Assembly: GCA_023420415.1 (NCBI GenBank)
Contig: JAEZWF010000047.1
Coordinates: 1 to 40,346 of the forward strand
Length of the DNA: 40,346 bases
From: Actinomycetes bacterium
GTDB taxonomy: Bacteria > Actinomycetota > Actinomycetes > Actinomycetales > Dermatophilaceae
Reading direction: 5' to 3'
This document shows, piece by piece, positions 1-9,066 of the stretch. The notes beneath the pieces are model-generated. The model searched no databases. It was not told where the DNA came from and saw only the letters and a list, made by a program, of their open reading frames with translations. The position numbers and the translations under genes were made by a program. The number at the start of each line of letters is the position of its first letter. The stretch's first letter is position 1.

Positions 1-78
1 CCCCGGCTGGGGTCCGCCCGGGGGGCCCCCCCCCCGACACAGGTGGGCGCCGCGGGCGCGGTGGGCGGGGCCGGCGGG
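1..78. other. Left edge, non-coding, G6C10 run
   Basis: There is no gene here. The stretch lies after the stop codon of the minus-strand ABC gene. Positions 20-35 are six G followed directly by ten C, a self-complementary homopolymer block of the kind that often stops an assembly. I see no clear terminator with a T-tract. Confidence 0.5.
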
Positions 79-1863
79 TCAGCCGTCGGTGGCCGGCGCC
101 GTGCTGCGCGAGGGTTCGTCACGCCAGGAAGCCCACAACGCGGCATACGCGCCGTCGGCGGCGACCAGCTCGTCATGGGTGCCGATCTCGCTGACCTGCC
201 CGTCCTCGACGACGGCCACGCGGTCGGCGTCGTGGGCGGTGTGCAGGCGGTGCGCGATCGCGACCACGGTGCGACCGTCGACCACCGCCGCCAGCGACCG
301 CTCGAGGTGTCGGGCGGCCCGTGGGTCGAGCAGCGAGGTGGCCTCGTCGAGCACCAGCGTGTGCGGGTCGGCGAGGACGAGCCGGGCGAGCGCGAGCTGC
401 TGCGACTGCGCCTCGGTGAGGACGTAGCCGCCGCTGCCGACGACGGTGTCGAGGCCGTCGGGCAGCCCCCGTGCCCAGGCGAGAGCGTCGACCGCGGCCA
501 GCGCCGCCTCGAGGTCGTCGCGGCTCGCGGCCGGCCGGGCGAGCAGCAGGTTGTCGGACACGGTGCCGACGAACACGTGGTGCTCCTGGGTGACCAGCGC
601 GACCTCGCCACGCAGCTCACCGAGCTCGAGGTCCACCAAGGGGACGCCGCCCACGTCGACGCGCCCCTCACGCGGGCCGTCGATGCCCGCCATGAGCCGG
701 CCGAGCGTCGACTTGCCGGCGCCGGACGGCCCGACGATCGCGAGCCGCTCGCCCGGCTGCAGGTCGAGGGACACCCCGCGCAGGACGTCGTGGTCCGGAC
801 GGTAGGCGTAGCGGACGTCGTCGACGACCAGCTCGGACCCGTCCGGGTGCTCGCCGGTCGCGCGTCGGTCGGGCGCGTCGCCGACGCCGATGACGCGGGC
901 CAGCGACGTGGCACCGACCTGGATCTCGTCGAGCCAGCTCAGCACCTCGTCGAGCGGGTTCGTCATCTGTTGGATGTAGAGCGTGACCGCAGTCGCCGCT
1001 CCGGCGGTGATGTGGCCGTTGATGGCGAGCCAGCCACCCCACACGATCGCTCCCGCGGTGGGCACGTAGTAGCCGAAGACGACCGACGGAAACCAGTGCA
1101 ACCGCAGTCCGAGGGTGTAGCGCTCCGCGCGGTAGCACTCGCGCAGAGCCTTGCGAAACTCCTTGCGCCGCACCGCGGTCAGCGACAGCGCGTCGATGGT
1201 GCGCGCACCGTCGACGGTCTCCGCGACCACCCCGTTGAGCTGGGCATAGGTCGCCCGCTCCCACAGGTAGCCGTCCGCGGCATACCTGAGGTAGCGACGG
1301 GTCGAGAGCCAGTAGAACGGCACCCCGAGCAGGATCGGCAGCGTCGCCAGCGGCGACGTGAGCAGGGCCGCGACGATCGTCATGAGCACCGTCATCGCCG
1401 CCACGAACAGCGACGGGATGCCGAACCGCACCACGTGCGAAAGCGCCTCGACGTCGTTGGTGGTGCGGGCCACGAGGTCGCCGGTGCCGGCGCGCTCGAC
1501 CGTCGACAGGGGCAGGTTGACCGCGCGCCCGACGAACTGTTCGCGCAGCTGCGCAAAGACGGTCTCGCCGAGGATGAAGGACATGCGCCGGGCGCCCCAG
1601 GTGAGGGCGGTCTGCACGACGATCGCGCCGGCGAGCCCGAGGGCGATCCGGTCGACCGTGCCCGTGTCCCGAGTCCCGCTCACGACGTCGACGAGGCGGC
1701 CGACGAGCCACGGCCCGGCCAGGGCGGCCAGCGCCGCGAGGGCGTGCAGGCCCAGCACCCAGGCGACGAGGCCGCGGTGCTCGCGCACGAGCGCACGTGT
1801 CTGCGCCCCCACCGTGCGCATGTCGGCGATCGGCAGGGTGCGGTGGGCGTGGTCGGTCATCAT
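79..1863 (-). CDS. ABC exporter half-transporter, subunit with intact Walker motifs
   Basis: This 594-aa fusion of a transmembrane domain and an ATPase domain is one half of a type IV (exporter-type) ABC transporter in the cytoplasmic membrane. The first ~320 residues are the six-helix domain. In the ATPase domain the Walker A GPSGAGKST carries K384, and Walker B (LVLDEATS, D506/E507) and the switch histidine (VVAIAHRLH) are intact. The signature motif, normally LSGGQ, is LTEAQ (482-486). The ATGATG start overlaps the stop of the upstream subunit gene as ATGA, so the two are translationally coupled and should form a heterodimer. The substrate cannot be told from the sequence. The second ATG (1860) is an equally possible start. 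Confidence 0.9.
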   Translation of the reverse strand: MMTDHAHRTLPIADMRTVGAQTRALVREHRGLVAWVLGLHALAALAALAGPWLVGRLVDVVSGTRDTGTVDRIALGLAGAIVVQTALTWGARRMSFILGETVFAQLREQFVGRAVNLPLSTVERAGTGDLVARTTNDVEALSHVVRFGIPSLFVAAMTVLMTIVAALLTSPLATLPILLGVPFYWLSTRRYLRYAADGYLWERATYAQLNGVVAETVDGARTIDALSLTAVRRKEFRKALRECYRAERYTLGLRLHWFPSVVFGYYVPTAGAIVWGGWLAINGHITAGAATAVTLYIQQMTNPLDEVLSWLDEIQVGATSLARVIGVGDAPDRRATGEHPDGSELVVDDVRYAYRPDHDVLRGVSLDLQPGERLAIVGPSGAGKSTLGRLMAGIDGPREGRVDVGGVPLVDLELGELRGEVALVTQEHHVFVGTVSDNLLLARPAASRDDLEAALAAVDALAWARGLPDGLDTVVGSGGYVLTEAQSQQLALARLVLADPHTLVLDEATSLLDPRAARHLERSLAAVVDGRTVVAIAHRLHTAHDADRVAVVEDGQVSEIGTHDELVAADGAYAALWASWRDEPSRSTAPATDG

Positions 1864-3587
1864 CGGTCTTCCTCCTCTCCGCGGAGCACGACGTGTCGGT
1901 ATGCCGGGTCGGCCAGGAGGTCGTGGTGGGTGCCGGTGCGCGTGACGAGGCCGTCCTCGAGCAGCACGACCTCGTCGGCGTGGCTCAGCAGCAACGGGCT
2001 GACGGTCGTGACGACCGTGGTGTGGCCGCGGCGGTGGGCTGCGAGCCGCTCGGCGATGCGGGCCTCGGTGTGGGCGTCCACGGCGCTGGTGGGTTCGACC
2101 AGGACGAGGACCGGAGCGTCCGTGAGGAGCGCGCGGGCCAGGGCAAGGCGCTGCCGTTGGCCGCCGGAGTAGGACCGGCCGCGCTCCTCGACCGTGCCGT
2201 CGAGCCCGTCGGGAACGGCGTCCAGCACGTCCGCGGCGCTGGCCGTCTCGATGGCGTCGAGGACTGCGGTGTCCGTGGGTCGGTCGCCGGTGCGGGCTCC
2301 GAGCAGCTGGTCGCGCAGGCCTCCGGTGAACAGCCGCGGGTCGGGCTCGCTGACCACGATGCTGCGGCGGACGTCGGCGATGGCAAGATCGTCGAGGCGC
2401 ACGTCGCCCCACGTGGTCTGGTGCGGCCCCGGGCCGTGGCGTCCCACGCGGTCGGCGACCGCGGCAGACTCCTCCGGTCGCGCGGACACGATCGCGGTGA
2501 GCCGTCCGCCGCGAGCGACCGTGCCGGAGATCGGGTCGACGAGGTCGGCTGCCCGGTCGGGAAGGGGCGCTCGCGAAGCGGCGTCAGGGTCGTGGTCGGG
2601 GCGAATTGCCATGACCCGCAACATCTTTCCGGCCGCGATGTGTGCCCGGACCGCGCGGTCGACCACCTCGACCGCGGTCTGGAGCGGCATGGTGAGGAAT
2701 GCCGTGTAGCCGTAGAAGGCCACGAGCTGCCCGGCCGTGATGTCGCCGGCCACCGCCTGCCGCGCGCCGAGCCAGGTGACCAGCACGACGAAGACGCCCG
2801 GGATCAGCACCTGCGCCGAGTCGAGCGCCGCCTGGATGCCCGCCACCCGGAACCCGCGCTCGCGCACCCGTGCCGACTGCGCCTCGTAGCGACGCAGGAA
2901 GGTCTGCTCGCCGCCGATGCCACGCAGCACCCGCAGACCCGCGACGGTGTCCGCCCCGAGCGTGGTCAGCCGCCCGGCCTCCTCGCGCTGGCGGGCCTGA
3001 CGCCGCTGGAGCGGGCGCACGATGAGGGTCAGGCTCGCCAGCATCACCGGACCGCCGAGCAGCACCAGCCAGCCCAGGGTCGGCGACGCGGTGAGCAGGA
3101 TGATGCCGACGACCACGTAGCTGACGACGGCACCGGTGAAGCGCCCCATCACGTCATAGAGGCCGCCGAGACGCATGACGTCGTTGGCGAAGACCGCGAC
3201 CACCTCACCGGACGGGATCGCGCGGGTGACCGCGGGGCCGGCCTGTTCGGTGCTCTCGGCGACGAGCTGTGCCCCGCGGTAGGACGCCGAGAGCCAGTTG
3301 CCGACCGCGAAGTAGTGCCGGACCGCTGCGGTCGCCGCGCAGATCGCACCGAGGACGAGCAGGACGCCGGCCCACGTGAGGAGACCGCCGGTGTCGCCGG
3401 GGACGATGCCCTCGTCGACGCCCTTGCCGACCGCCGCCGGGATGAGCGCGATCGCGAGCATCCACGCCGCCCCGGCGAGCATGCCGAGCGCCTGGCTGCG
3501 CCACTGCTGCCCCGCGATCCAGAGCATGAACCGGGGGATGCTTCGGGTGTCCGGGCGTCCCGGGTCGGCAAAGGGCATCTGTTGCAT
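1860..3587 (-). CDS. ABC exporter half-transporter, subunit with degenerate nucleotide site
   Basis: This 575-aa partner of the downstream half-transporter has an N-terminal six-helix membrane domain and a C-terminal ATPase domain. The ATPase domain is unusual. There is no P-loop: the place of GxxGxGKST reads SARPEESAAV (about 369-378), without glycine pattern or lysine. Walker B has lost its aspartate (LVLVEPTS, V497-E498), and the switch histidine is gone (VTTVSPLLL). The signature SGGQ (474-477) is perfect. In a heterodimer this signature would complete the active site built on K384 of the partner, while the other site is dead. The start was chosen at MQQMPFADPG. A second ATG lies 9 nt downstream, and a TACCGT -10-like box lies 10 nt upstream. 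Confidence 0.88.
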   Translation of the reverse strand: MQQMPFADPGRPDTRSIPRFMLWIAGQQWRSQALGMLAGAAWMLAIALIPAAVGKGVDEGIVPGDTGGLLTWAGVLLVLGAICAATAAVRHYFAVGNWLSASYRGAQLVAESTEQAGPAVTRAIPSGEVVAVFANDVMRLGGLYDVMGRFTGAVVSYVVVGIILLTASPTLGWLVLLGGPVMLASLTLIVRPLQRRQARQREEAGRLTTLGADTVAGLRVLRGIGGEQTFLRRYEAQSARVRERGFRVAGIQAALDSAQVLIPGVFVVLVTWLGARQAVAGDITAGQLVAFYGYTAFLTMPLQTAVEVVDRAVRAHIAAGKMLRVMAIRPDHDPDAASRAPLPDRAADLVDPISGTVARGGRLTAIVSARPEESAAVADRVGRHGPGPHQTTWGDVRLDDLAIADVRRSIVVSEPDPRLFTGGLRDQLLGARTGDRPTDTAVLDAIETASAADVLDAVPDGLDGTVEERGRSYSGGQRQRLALARALLTDAPVLVLVEPTSAVDAHTEARIAERLAAHRRGHTTVVTTVSPLLLSHADEVVLLEDGLVTRTGTHHDLLADPAYRHVVLRGEEEDR

Positions 3588-3712
3588 GAGGTGTGCAACG
3601 GTATGCCGCGGGGAGGCCGCCCCGACACCGGTTTTCCTCGGGCGCGGGCGGCGTTCACCGACGGTTCGCCCGGTGCTCGGTGAGTCTGCGTGGCGACCTG
3701 GGCCAGGCGGCA

Positions 3713-3727
3713 TACGGTCGTCGTGTG
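3713..3727 (+). promoter_or_regulatory. Leaderless-type promoter of propeller gene
   Basis: TACGGT at 3713-3718, six bases, then GTG at 3725. The same TAnnnT-N6/7-(A/G)TG layout recurs before other genes in this window and fixes the GTG as the likely start. The -10 box overlaps a copy of the CGGCATAC word at 3708. Confidence 0.45.
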
Positions 3728-5011
3728 CGGTCTGGAGGGAAGCATCGGCTCGTCGTCCGCCACGACCCTGTCTTCGTGCGCCGACGGCGCATCGCGCTGC
3801 TCGCGGTCGTGGGCGTCCTCGCCGTCGCGGTCCTGGGGACGACCAGGGTCTTCGGGCTGGTCGGCGGCGAACCCGCCGAGGCTGCGCCCGCACCGAAGCC
3901 CGCCGCCGCCAAGCCGACACCCGCCAAGCCCACGCCGAGCATTCCGGTGCCGAAGCCGAGCCCCGTTGAGGCGCAAGGCGATCCGGGCCCGTCGGAGAAG
4001 ACCGCGCTGGTGCGGATCCTGCGCCTCACCGGTGGGCTCACGCCCAAGTCGGTCGTCGCGTCGTCGACGGGCCAGGTGTTCGCGCAGAACATGATGTACA
4101 CCCACACGATGGTCGCCTTCCGGGCCGATGGCGCCCGCCTGGCCACGATCGGCGACTCGGTCGACCTGTCGAAGTTCGGTGTCGAGGGGCACCCCGGCGT
4201 CTCCAAGGGCTCGCCGGTGGAGGCCGCCTTCACCCCCGACGGGCGCTATGCGTGGGTGTCGAACTACTCGATGTACGGCAAGGGCTACGGGCCCGAGGGG
4301 CTGGACAGCTGCACCAAGGGCGACGGCACCTCGCCGAGCACCGTCTACCGCGTCGACACGACCACCCACAAGGTCGACAAGGTCACCCCGGTGGGTGCCG
4401 TGCCGAAGTACGTCGCCGTCACGAAGGACGGCAAGCGGGTGCTCGTCACCAACTGGTGCAGCATGGACCTCTCGGTCATCGACGCGTCGTCGGGTGAGGA
4501 GACGGCACGAATTCCGTTGGGGGGAGACAACCCTCGCGGCATCGCCGTGTCACCGGACGGGCGCCAGGCCTACGTCGCGGTCATGGGTTCGGACCGCGTC
4601 GTCCGCGTCGACCTCGACGCGCGCAAGGTCTACGACTACGCCCGCACCGGCGACGGCCCCCGTCACATCGTCGAGAGCCCCGACGGCAAGTTCCTCTACG
4701 TCACCAACAACAACGACAACACGGTGTCCAAGCTCGACCGGGAGTCCGGGGAGATCCTCAAGGTGGTGCAGGTCGGCAAGGAGCCGCGGTCGATGACCAT
4801 CTCGCCCGACGGCGGCGCCATCTACACCGTCAACTACTCCTCGTCGTCCGTGACCAAGCTGCGCACCTCCGACCTCACGGTCGTCGACGAGGTCAAGACC
4901 GACCAGCACCCGATCGGCATCACGTACGAGCCGACGAGGAAGGCCGTGTGGGTCGCCTGCTACGGCGGGAGCATCCTCGTGTTCGACGACTCGAGGCTTC
5001 CCGTAGCCTGA
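3725..5011 (+). CDS. Membrane-anchored or secreted YVTN/YncE-type beta-propeller
   Basis: 428 aa. After a basic N-terminus (VRRRR) comes one hydrophobic segment (about residues 19-40) that is either an uncleaved anchor or a signal sequence. A Pro/Ala/Lys-rich linker follows, then about 330 residues of repeated blades with the pattern 'DG..AYVxN..D.tVsviD...g....i.vG..P..iavsPDG'. This is the YVTN/cytochrome-D1-like propeller fold. Such proteins act outside the membrane, often as binding or scaffold modules, and the ligand is unknown. The GTG start is supported by the -10 box exactly six bases upstream. Earlier in-frame starts give an arginine-rich extension that looks like non-coding sequence. 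SURF1 follows after 4 bp, so a role around the respiratory chain is possible but unproven. Confidence 0.82.
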   Translation: MRSGGKHRLVVRHDPVFVRRRRIALLAVVGVLAVAVLGTTRVFGLVGGEPAEAAPAPKPAAAKPTPAKPTPSIPVPKPSPVEAQGDPGPSEKTALVRILRLTGGLTPKSVVASSTGQVFAQNMMYTHTMVAFRADGARLATIGDSVDLSKFGVEGHPGVSKGSPVEAAFTPDGRYAWVSNYSMYGKGYGPEGLDSCTKGDGTSPSTVYRVDTTTHKVDKVTPVGAVPKYVAVTKDGKRVLVTNWCSMDLSVIDASSGEETARIPLGGDNPRGIAVSPDGRQAYVAVMGSDRVVRVDLDARKVYDYARTGDGPRHIVESPDGKFLYVTNNNDNTVSKLDRESGEILKVVQVGKEPRSMTISPDGGAIYTVNYSSSSVTKLRTSDLTVVDEVKTDQHPIGITYEPTRKAVWVACYGGSILVFDDSRLPVA

Positions 5012-5018
5012 CCGGGTG
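5004..5018 (+). promoter_or_regulatory. Leaderless-type promoter of SURF1 gene
   Basis: TAGCCT at 5004-5009, spacer GACCGG, then GTG at 5016. The box overlaps the stop codon of the preceding gene, so SURF1 may be transcribed both by read-through and from this internal promoter. Confidence 0.5.
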
Positions 5019-5780
5019 CTGCGGACCGCCCTCAAGCCCAAGTGGCTCGGCCTGCTCGCAGTGGTCCTCGTGGCCGGCGTCGCCTGCGTCCAGCTCGGTC
5101 TCTGGCAGCTCAACGTCGCCCGGGACAAGGGGCTCGCGGAGGCGCTGCGCAAGGCGCATGAGGCGCGACCGGTGTTGCTGGACACCGTGATCCGGCCGCA
5201 CCAGCCGTTCCCGAACGAGCAGTCCAACCGCGCCGTCACCGCGGTGGGTGAGTATGCCGCGGACGACCAGTTCCTCGTCGGCCCGCGCCGGCTCGACGGC
5301 ACCTCCGGCTACTGGGTGGTGACCCCGATGGTCGTCGCGGAGAGCGGTGCCCGGGTCCCCGTGGTGCGGGGCTTCGTCGCGGAGTCAGGTGGCAAGCCGG
5401 TGGTCCCACCGATCGCACCGCCGACCGGCACGGTCTCCGTCGACGGGACCTTGGCGCCGGGGGAGTCGACCGCCGCCGCCCCGAGCGGGGCACCTGGGTG
5501 GCCCAAGCCGGCCCTGGGCTCGGTCGACATGGCGGTGCTCGTCAACGACTGGTCGGGGCAGGTCTACAACGCCTTCGTCTTCGCCCAGACCGAGAAGTCT
5601 GCGACCGGGGCCGGGATCCGCGTGCCCGACGACCTCACGCGGGTGCCCCCACCGGAGGTGACGGGCGGGCTCAAGTGGCGCAACGCGGCATACGCCCTGC
5701 AATGGTGGGTCTTTGCCGGCTTCGCCCTGTTCATGTGGTTCAGGATGGTGAGGGATGATGCCGAGCGTGACGACGACTGA
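5016..5780 (+). CDS. SURF1 family cytochrome c oxidase assembly protein
   Basis: This 254-aa membrane protein has an N-terminal helix (about 10-30) and a C-terminal helix (about 228-246) flanking a large extracytoplasmic domain, the standard SURF1 topology. Family signatures seen are GLWQLNVARDK just after helix 1, GYWVVTPM, the VVRGFV strand, and the closing RNAAYALQWWVFAGFALFMW segment around helix 2. SURF1 proteins help insert haem a into the aa3-type terminal oxidase. No oxidase genes are in the window. The GTG start is 4 bp after the propeller stop, and the end overlaps the next gene by 26 bp. Confidence 0.85.
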   Translation: MLRTALKPKWLGLLAVVLVAGVACVQLGLWQLNVARDKGLAEALRKAHEARPVLLDTVIRPHQPFPNEQSNRAVTAVGEYAADDQFLVGPRRLDGTSGYWVVTPMVVAESGARVPVVRGFVAESGGKPVVPPIAPPTGTVSVDGTLAPGESTAAAPSGAPGWPKPALGSVDMAVLVNDWSGQVYNAFVFAQTEKSATGAGIRVPDDLTRVPPPEVTGGLKWRNAAYALQWWVFAGFALFMWFRMVRDDAERDDD

Positions 5781-6099
5781 GATCAGGGACAAGGCAGGCG
5801 CGGCACGCGCGCTGTCGTGGTTCAAGGTGATGGCGATCGTGGCCGGCGTGGCCATGTTCGTGCTCATCGCGGAGATGGTGCTGAAGTACGGCTTCGACAA
5901 CGACGTGCTGTCATGGTGGAGCCCGGTGCACGGCGTCATCTTCATGGTCTTCGTCTTCACCGTGTGGAACCTCGGGCTCAAGGTGCGGTGGGGCTTCGGG
6001 AAGATGGTCGCCATCGTCATCGGGGCCTGCATCCCGCTGGTGGCGTTCGTCATCGAGCGGCGGGTGGCGGCCGAAGTGGAGCCCCAGCTCGACCGGTAG
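5755..6099 (+). CDS. DUF3817 integral membrane protein
   Basis: 114 aa with three hydrophobic helices (about 24-43, 55-75 and 82-101). The text matches the DUF3817 family, small membrane proteins of unknown function common next to guaA in actinobacteria. Typical features are the opening AL.WFK.MA, the LKYGF turn after helix 1, and the W.P.HG.IFM.F segment. The start lies inside the SURF1 gene, with purine-rich AGGATGGTGAGGG just upstream of ATGATG acting as ribosome binding site. A second ATG and a GTG follow within 12 bases. The stop codon TAG is part of the guaA -10 box. Confidence 0.8.
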   Translation: MMPSVTTTEIRDKAGAARALSWFKVMAIVAGVAMFVLIAEMVLKYGFDNDVLSWWSPVHGVIFMVFVFTVWNLGLKVRWGFGKMVAIVIGACIPLVAFVIERRVAAEVEPQLDR

Positions 6100-6111
6100 C
6101 CTTGCCGTGTG
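6097..6111 (+). promoter_or_regulatory. Leaderless-type promoter of guaA
   Basis: TAGCCT at 6097-6102, six bases (TGCCGT), then GTG at 6109. There is no Shine-Dalgarno sequence before the GTG, consistent with a leaderless message. Confidence 0.5.
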
Positions 6112-7761
6112 AGCGACGCCCCCCACACCCAGGCCCAGGACGACGACCGCGTCGAGGCGCCGGAGGGTGACCGCGTCGAGGCGCCGGCCACCCCGCTGCA
6201 GGGCAAGCCGGTGCTCGTCCTCGACTTCGGTGCCCAGTACGCGCAGCTCATCGCGCGGCGGGTGCGCGAGGCCAACATCTACAGCGAGGTCATGCCGCAC
6301 ACGGCGACCGTCGACGAGCTGCTTGCCAAGGACCCCGCCGCCATCGTGCTGTCCGGCGGGCCGTCGTCGGTCTACGAGGAGGGCGCGCCCGAGCTCGACC
6401 GCGCGGTGCTCGAGGCCGGGGTGCCGGTGTTCGGCATGTGCTACGGCTTCCAGGCCATGGTTCAGGCACTCGGCGGCACGGTCGCGCACACCGGGCTGGG
6501 TGAGTACGGCTCGACACCGGCGACCGTGTCCGACGCCGCCTCGACCCTCTTCAACGGCCAGCCGCACGAGCAGTCGGTGTGGATGAGCCACGGGGACTCG
6601 GTCACCGAGGCCCCCGAGGGCATGCAGGTGACGGCCTCGACCGCAGGTGCGCCGGTGGCGGCATTCGAGGACGACGAGCGCCGGCTCTACGGCGTGCAGT
6701 GGCACCCCGAGGTGATGCACTCGACCTTCGGCCAGCGAGTGCTCGAGAACTTCCTCTACAAGGGCGCCGGCATCACCGGCGACTGGACCGCGGCCAACGT
6801 GGTCGAGGAGCTCGTGGGTGCGATCCGCGAGCAGGTCGGGGAGTCGCGCGTGCTGTGCGCGCTGTCCGGCGGGGTCGACTCCTCGGTGGCGGCAGCCCTC
6901 GTGCAGAAGGCGGTCGGCGACCAGCTGACCTGTGTCTTCGTCGACCACGGACTGCTGCGGGCGAACGAGGCCGAGCAGGTCGAGAAGGACTTCGTGGCGG
7001 CAACCGGCGTCGACCTCGTCGTCGTCGACGCGAAGGAACGCTTCCTGTCGGCGCTGGCCGGGGTGAGCGATCCCGAGGAGAAGCGCAAGATCATCGGGCG
7101 CGAGTTCATCCGGGTCTTCGAGCAGGCGGCGCGCGACGTCGTCGGCTCGCGTGGGGACGACGAGCACCCCGTGGAGTTCCTCGTCCAGGGCACGCTCTAC
7201 CCCGACGTCGTCGAGTCCGGTGGGGGCACCGGCGCCGCCAACATCAAGTCGCACCACAACGTGGGCGGGCTGCCGGATGACCTGCAGTTCAAGCTGGTCG
7301 AGCCGCTGCGGTCGCTCTTCAAGGACGAGGTCCGCCAGGTCGGTCTCGAGCTCGGCGTGCCCGAGGCCATCGTGTGGCGGCAGCCGTTCCCGGGGCCGGG
7401 CCTCGGCATCCGCATCGTCGGCGAGGTGACGGCCGAACGGCTCGAGGTGCTGCGCGCGGCAGACGCCATCGCCCGGCACGAGCTCACCGCGGCCGGTCTC
7501 GACCGCGACATCTGGCAGTGCCCGGTCGTGCTCCTCGGCGACGTCCGCTCGGTCGGTGTGCAGGGCGACGGGCGCACCTACGGCCACCCGATCGTGCTGC
7601 GCCCCGTGTCGTCCGAGGACGCCATGACCGCCGACTGGACCCGCGTGCCCTACGACGTGCTGGCCAAGATCTCCACCCGCATCACCAACGAGGTGCGCGA
7701 GGTCAACCGCGTCGTCCTCGACGTGACCAGCAAGCCGCCGGGCACCATCGAGTGGGAGTGA
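6109..7761 (+). CDS. guaA: GMP synthase (glutamine-hydrolysing)
   Basis: This 550-aa cytoplasmic enzyme makes GMP from XMP, ATP and glutamine, the last step of guanine nucleotide synthesis. The class I amidotransferase domain has C111 in FGMCYGF and the His/Glu pair in QWHPEV. The ATP pyrophosphatase domain has the PP-loop SGGVDSS at S253. The C-terminal dimerisation domain carries FPGPGLGIRI and ends in the family-typical KPPGTIEWE. All key residues are present, and the length is slightly above the usual ~525 because of an acidic N-terminal tail of about 30 residues. It contains no copy of the GTATGCCG word, unlike most genes around it. Confidence 0.97.
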   Translation: MSDAPHTQAQDDDRVEAPEGDRVEAPATPLQGKPVLVLDFGAQYAQLIARRVREANIYSEVMPHTATVDELLAKDPAAIVLSGGPSSVYEEGAPELDRAVLEAGVPVFGMCYGFQAMVQALGGTVAHTGLGEYGSTPATVSDAASTLFNGQPHEQSVWMSHGDSVTEAPEGMQVTASTAGAPVAAFEDDERRLYGVQWHPEVMHSTFGQRVLENFLYKGAGITGDWTAANVVEELVGAIREQVGESRVLCALSGGVDSSVAAALVQKAVGDQLTCVFVDHGLLRANEAEQVEKDFVAATGVDLVVVDAKERFLSALAGVSDPEEKRKIIGREFIRVFEQAARDVVGSRGDDEHPVEFLVQGTLYPDVVESGGGTGAANIKSHHNVGGLPDDLQFKLVEPLRSLFKDEVRQVGLELGVPEAIVWRQPFPGPGLGIRIVGEVTAERLEVLRAADAIARHELTAAGLDRDIWQCPVVLLGDVRSVGVQGDGRTYGHPIVLRPVSSEDAMTADWTRVPYDVLAKISTRITNEVREVNRVVLDVTSKPPGTIEWE

Positions 7762-7768
7762 CCCGGCC

Positions 7769-8536
7769 ATGAAGCTGCCGGACGGAGTGCCGGGCCGGCT
7801 GCCGACCCGCCACCAGCTCACGCGGGCCGGCGTCCAGGACGCGACGAGCCGCTGGGTGATGCGTCACGTCCTGATCGGTCCGCCGCTCGCGCTCGCGACC
7901 GGGCTCACCGTGGTGGGGCTGCGCAACGTGCCGAAGACCGGCGCACTGATCGTCGCGTCCAACCACCTGTCGTTCATCGACTCGATCGTCATCCCGCTGG
8001 CCAGTGGCCGGCAGGTGCACTTCCTCGGCAAGTCCGAGTACTTCGAGGGGACGGGCCTGCGCGGTGGCGCGGTGCGCTGGTTCCACTCGACCGCGGGCAC
8101 CATCCCGGTCGACCGCCGCGACCCGCGCGCCGCGATGAAGTCGCTCGAGCTCGGCGAGGAGGTCCTGCGACGCGGTGAGGCGTTCGGCGTCTACCCCGAG
8201 GGGACCCGGTCACCCGACGGACGGCTCTACAAGGGACGCACGGGCGTGGCGCGGATGGCCGTCGCTACCGGTGCGACGCTGCTGCCGGCCGCGGTCATCG
8301 GCACCGACAAGGTGCAGCCGCCCGGCTCGAACGGTTTCCGCCCGGGGAAGGTGACGGTGAAGTTCGGGACGCCGGTGGACGTGGCCGGGTTGTCGCAGCA
8401 GTTCCAGAAGGCCGCGCTGTTGCGCGCCATCACCGACGCCACCATGGATGGCATCGCCGCCCTGTCCGGCCAGGAGCGCGCCGACATCTACGCCTCCGAC
8501 TTCAAGGCTCAAGCCGCGGCCACCGCCCAGGCCTGA
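7769..8536 (+). CDS. PlsC-type 1-acyl-glycerol-3-phosphate acyltransferase
   Basis: This 255-aa membrane-associated acyltransferase is expected to move a fatty acyl group onto lysophosphatidic acid in phospholipid synthesis. It carries motif I NHLSFID (N65, H66, D71, the NHxxxxD catalytic pair), motif II-like PVDRRDPRAA, and motif III VYPEGTRSPDG, which binds glycerol phosphate. One hydrophobic stretch near residues 33-50 may anchor it. It starts 7 bp after guaA and is probably co-transcribed. The C-terminal AQAAATAQA tail is low complexity. Family membership is firm, but the exact acyl acceptor is inferred. Confidence 0.88.
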   Translation: MKLPDGVPGRLPTRHQLTRAGVQDATSRWVMRHVLIGPPLALATGLTVVGLRNVPKTGALIVASNHLSFIDSIVIPLASGRQVHFLGKSEYFEGTGLRGGAVRWFHSTAGTIPVDRRDPRAAMKSLELGEEVLRRGEAFGVYPEGTRSPDGRLYKGRTGVARMAVATGATLLPAAVIGTDKVQPPGSNGFRPGKVTVKFGTPVDVAGLSQQFQKAALLRAITDATMDGIAALSGQERADIYASDFKAQAAATAQA

Positions 8537-8553
8537 CACCGAGCCGTGGCGTC

Positions 8554-9066
8554 GTGAGCCGGATCTACCTGCTGCGGCACGCCATGCCCGTCCTCGACGA
8601 GACCGTCCCGTCGGCTGACTGGCCCCTGAGTGCGCAGGGCCGCACCGCCGCACAGGCGATCGGGCGCGCGCTGCCTCGCGACGGCATACGACTCACGTCA
8701 CCCGAGCCCAAGGCTCGCGAGACCCTCGCGCTCGCGTGCCCGGGCCCCGCGATGGTCGATGCCCGGTTGGGCGAGGTATGCCGCCCTCCCGAGCCGATCG
8801 GTGACGGCCACCGTGCCGTGCGGCGCGACTGGGTGGCCGGTCGTCTCGACCAGCGTCACCGCGGCTGGGAGTCACCGTCGCATGCGGCCTCCCGCTTCGC
8901 CGCGGCCATCGCCGAGCACCGGTCCGACACCATGGTCGTGGCCACCCACGGCATGGTGCTGACCGCCTGGCTCGTGTCGATCGGCCACGTCGAGGGCGGT
9001 CAGCCGGCGGCCCGCTTCTGGGAGGCGATGGCCCTGCCAGACGTCGTCGTGGTCGACCTGGGCTGA
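8554..9066 (+). CDS. Histidine phosphatase (phosphoglycerate mutase-like) family protein
   Basis: 170 aa. The N-terminal LLRHAMP holds the phospho-accepting H9 preceded by R8, a second arginine sits in TSPEPKARET, and the second histidine is in VVATHGMVLTAW, the pattern of branch 2-like small histidine phosphatases. It probably removes phosphate from a small molecule, but the substrate is not predictable. The GTG start is 17 bp after the acyltransferase. The word in GDGIRL (8682) forces the rare Ile codon ATA. It converges on the YunG-like gene. The 114-bp gap between them shows no clear terminator. Confidence 0.85.
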   Translation: MSRIYLLRHAMPVLDETVPSADWPLSAQGRTAAQAIGRALPRDGIRLTSPEPKARETLALACPGPAMVDARLGEVCRPPEPIGDGHRAVRRDWVAGRLDQRHRGWESPSHAASRFAAAIAEHRSDTMVVATHGMVLTAWLVSIGHVEGGQPAARFWEAMALPDVVVVDLG

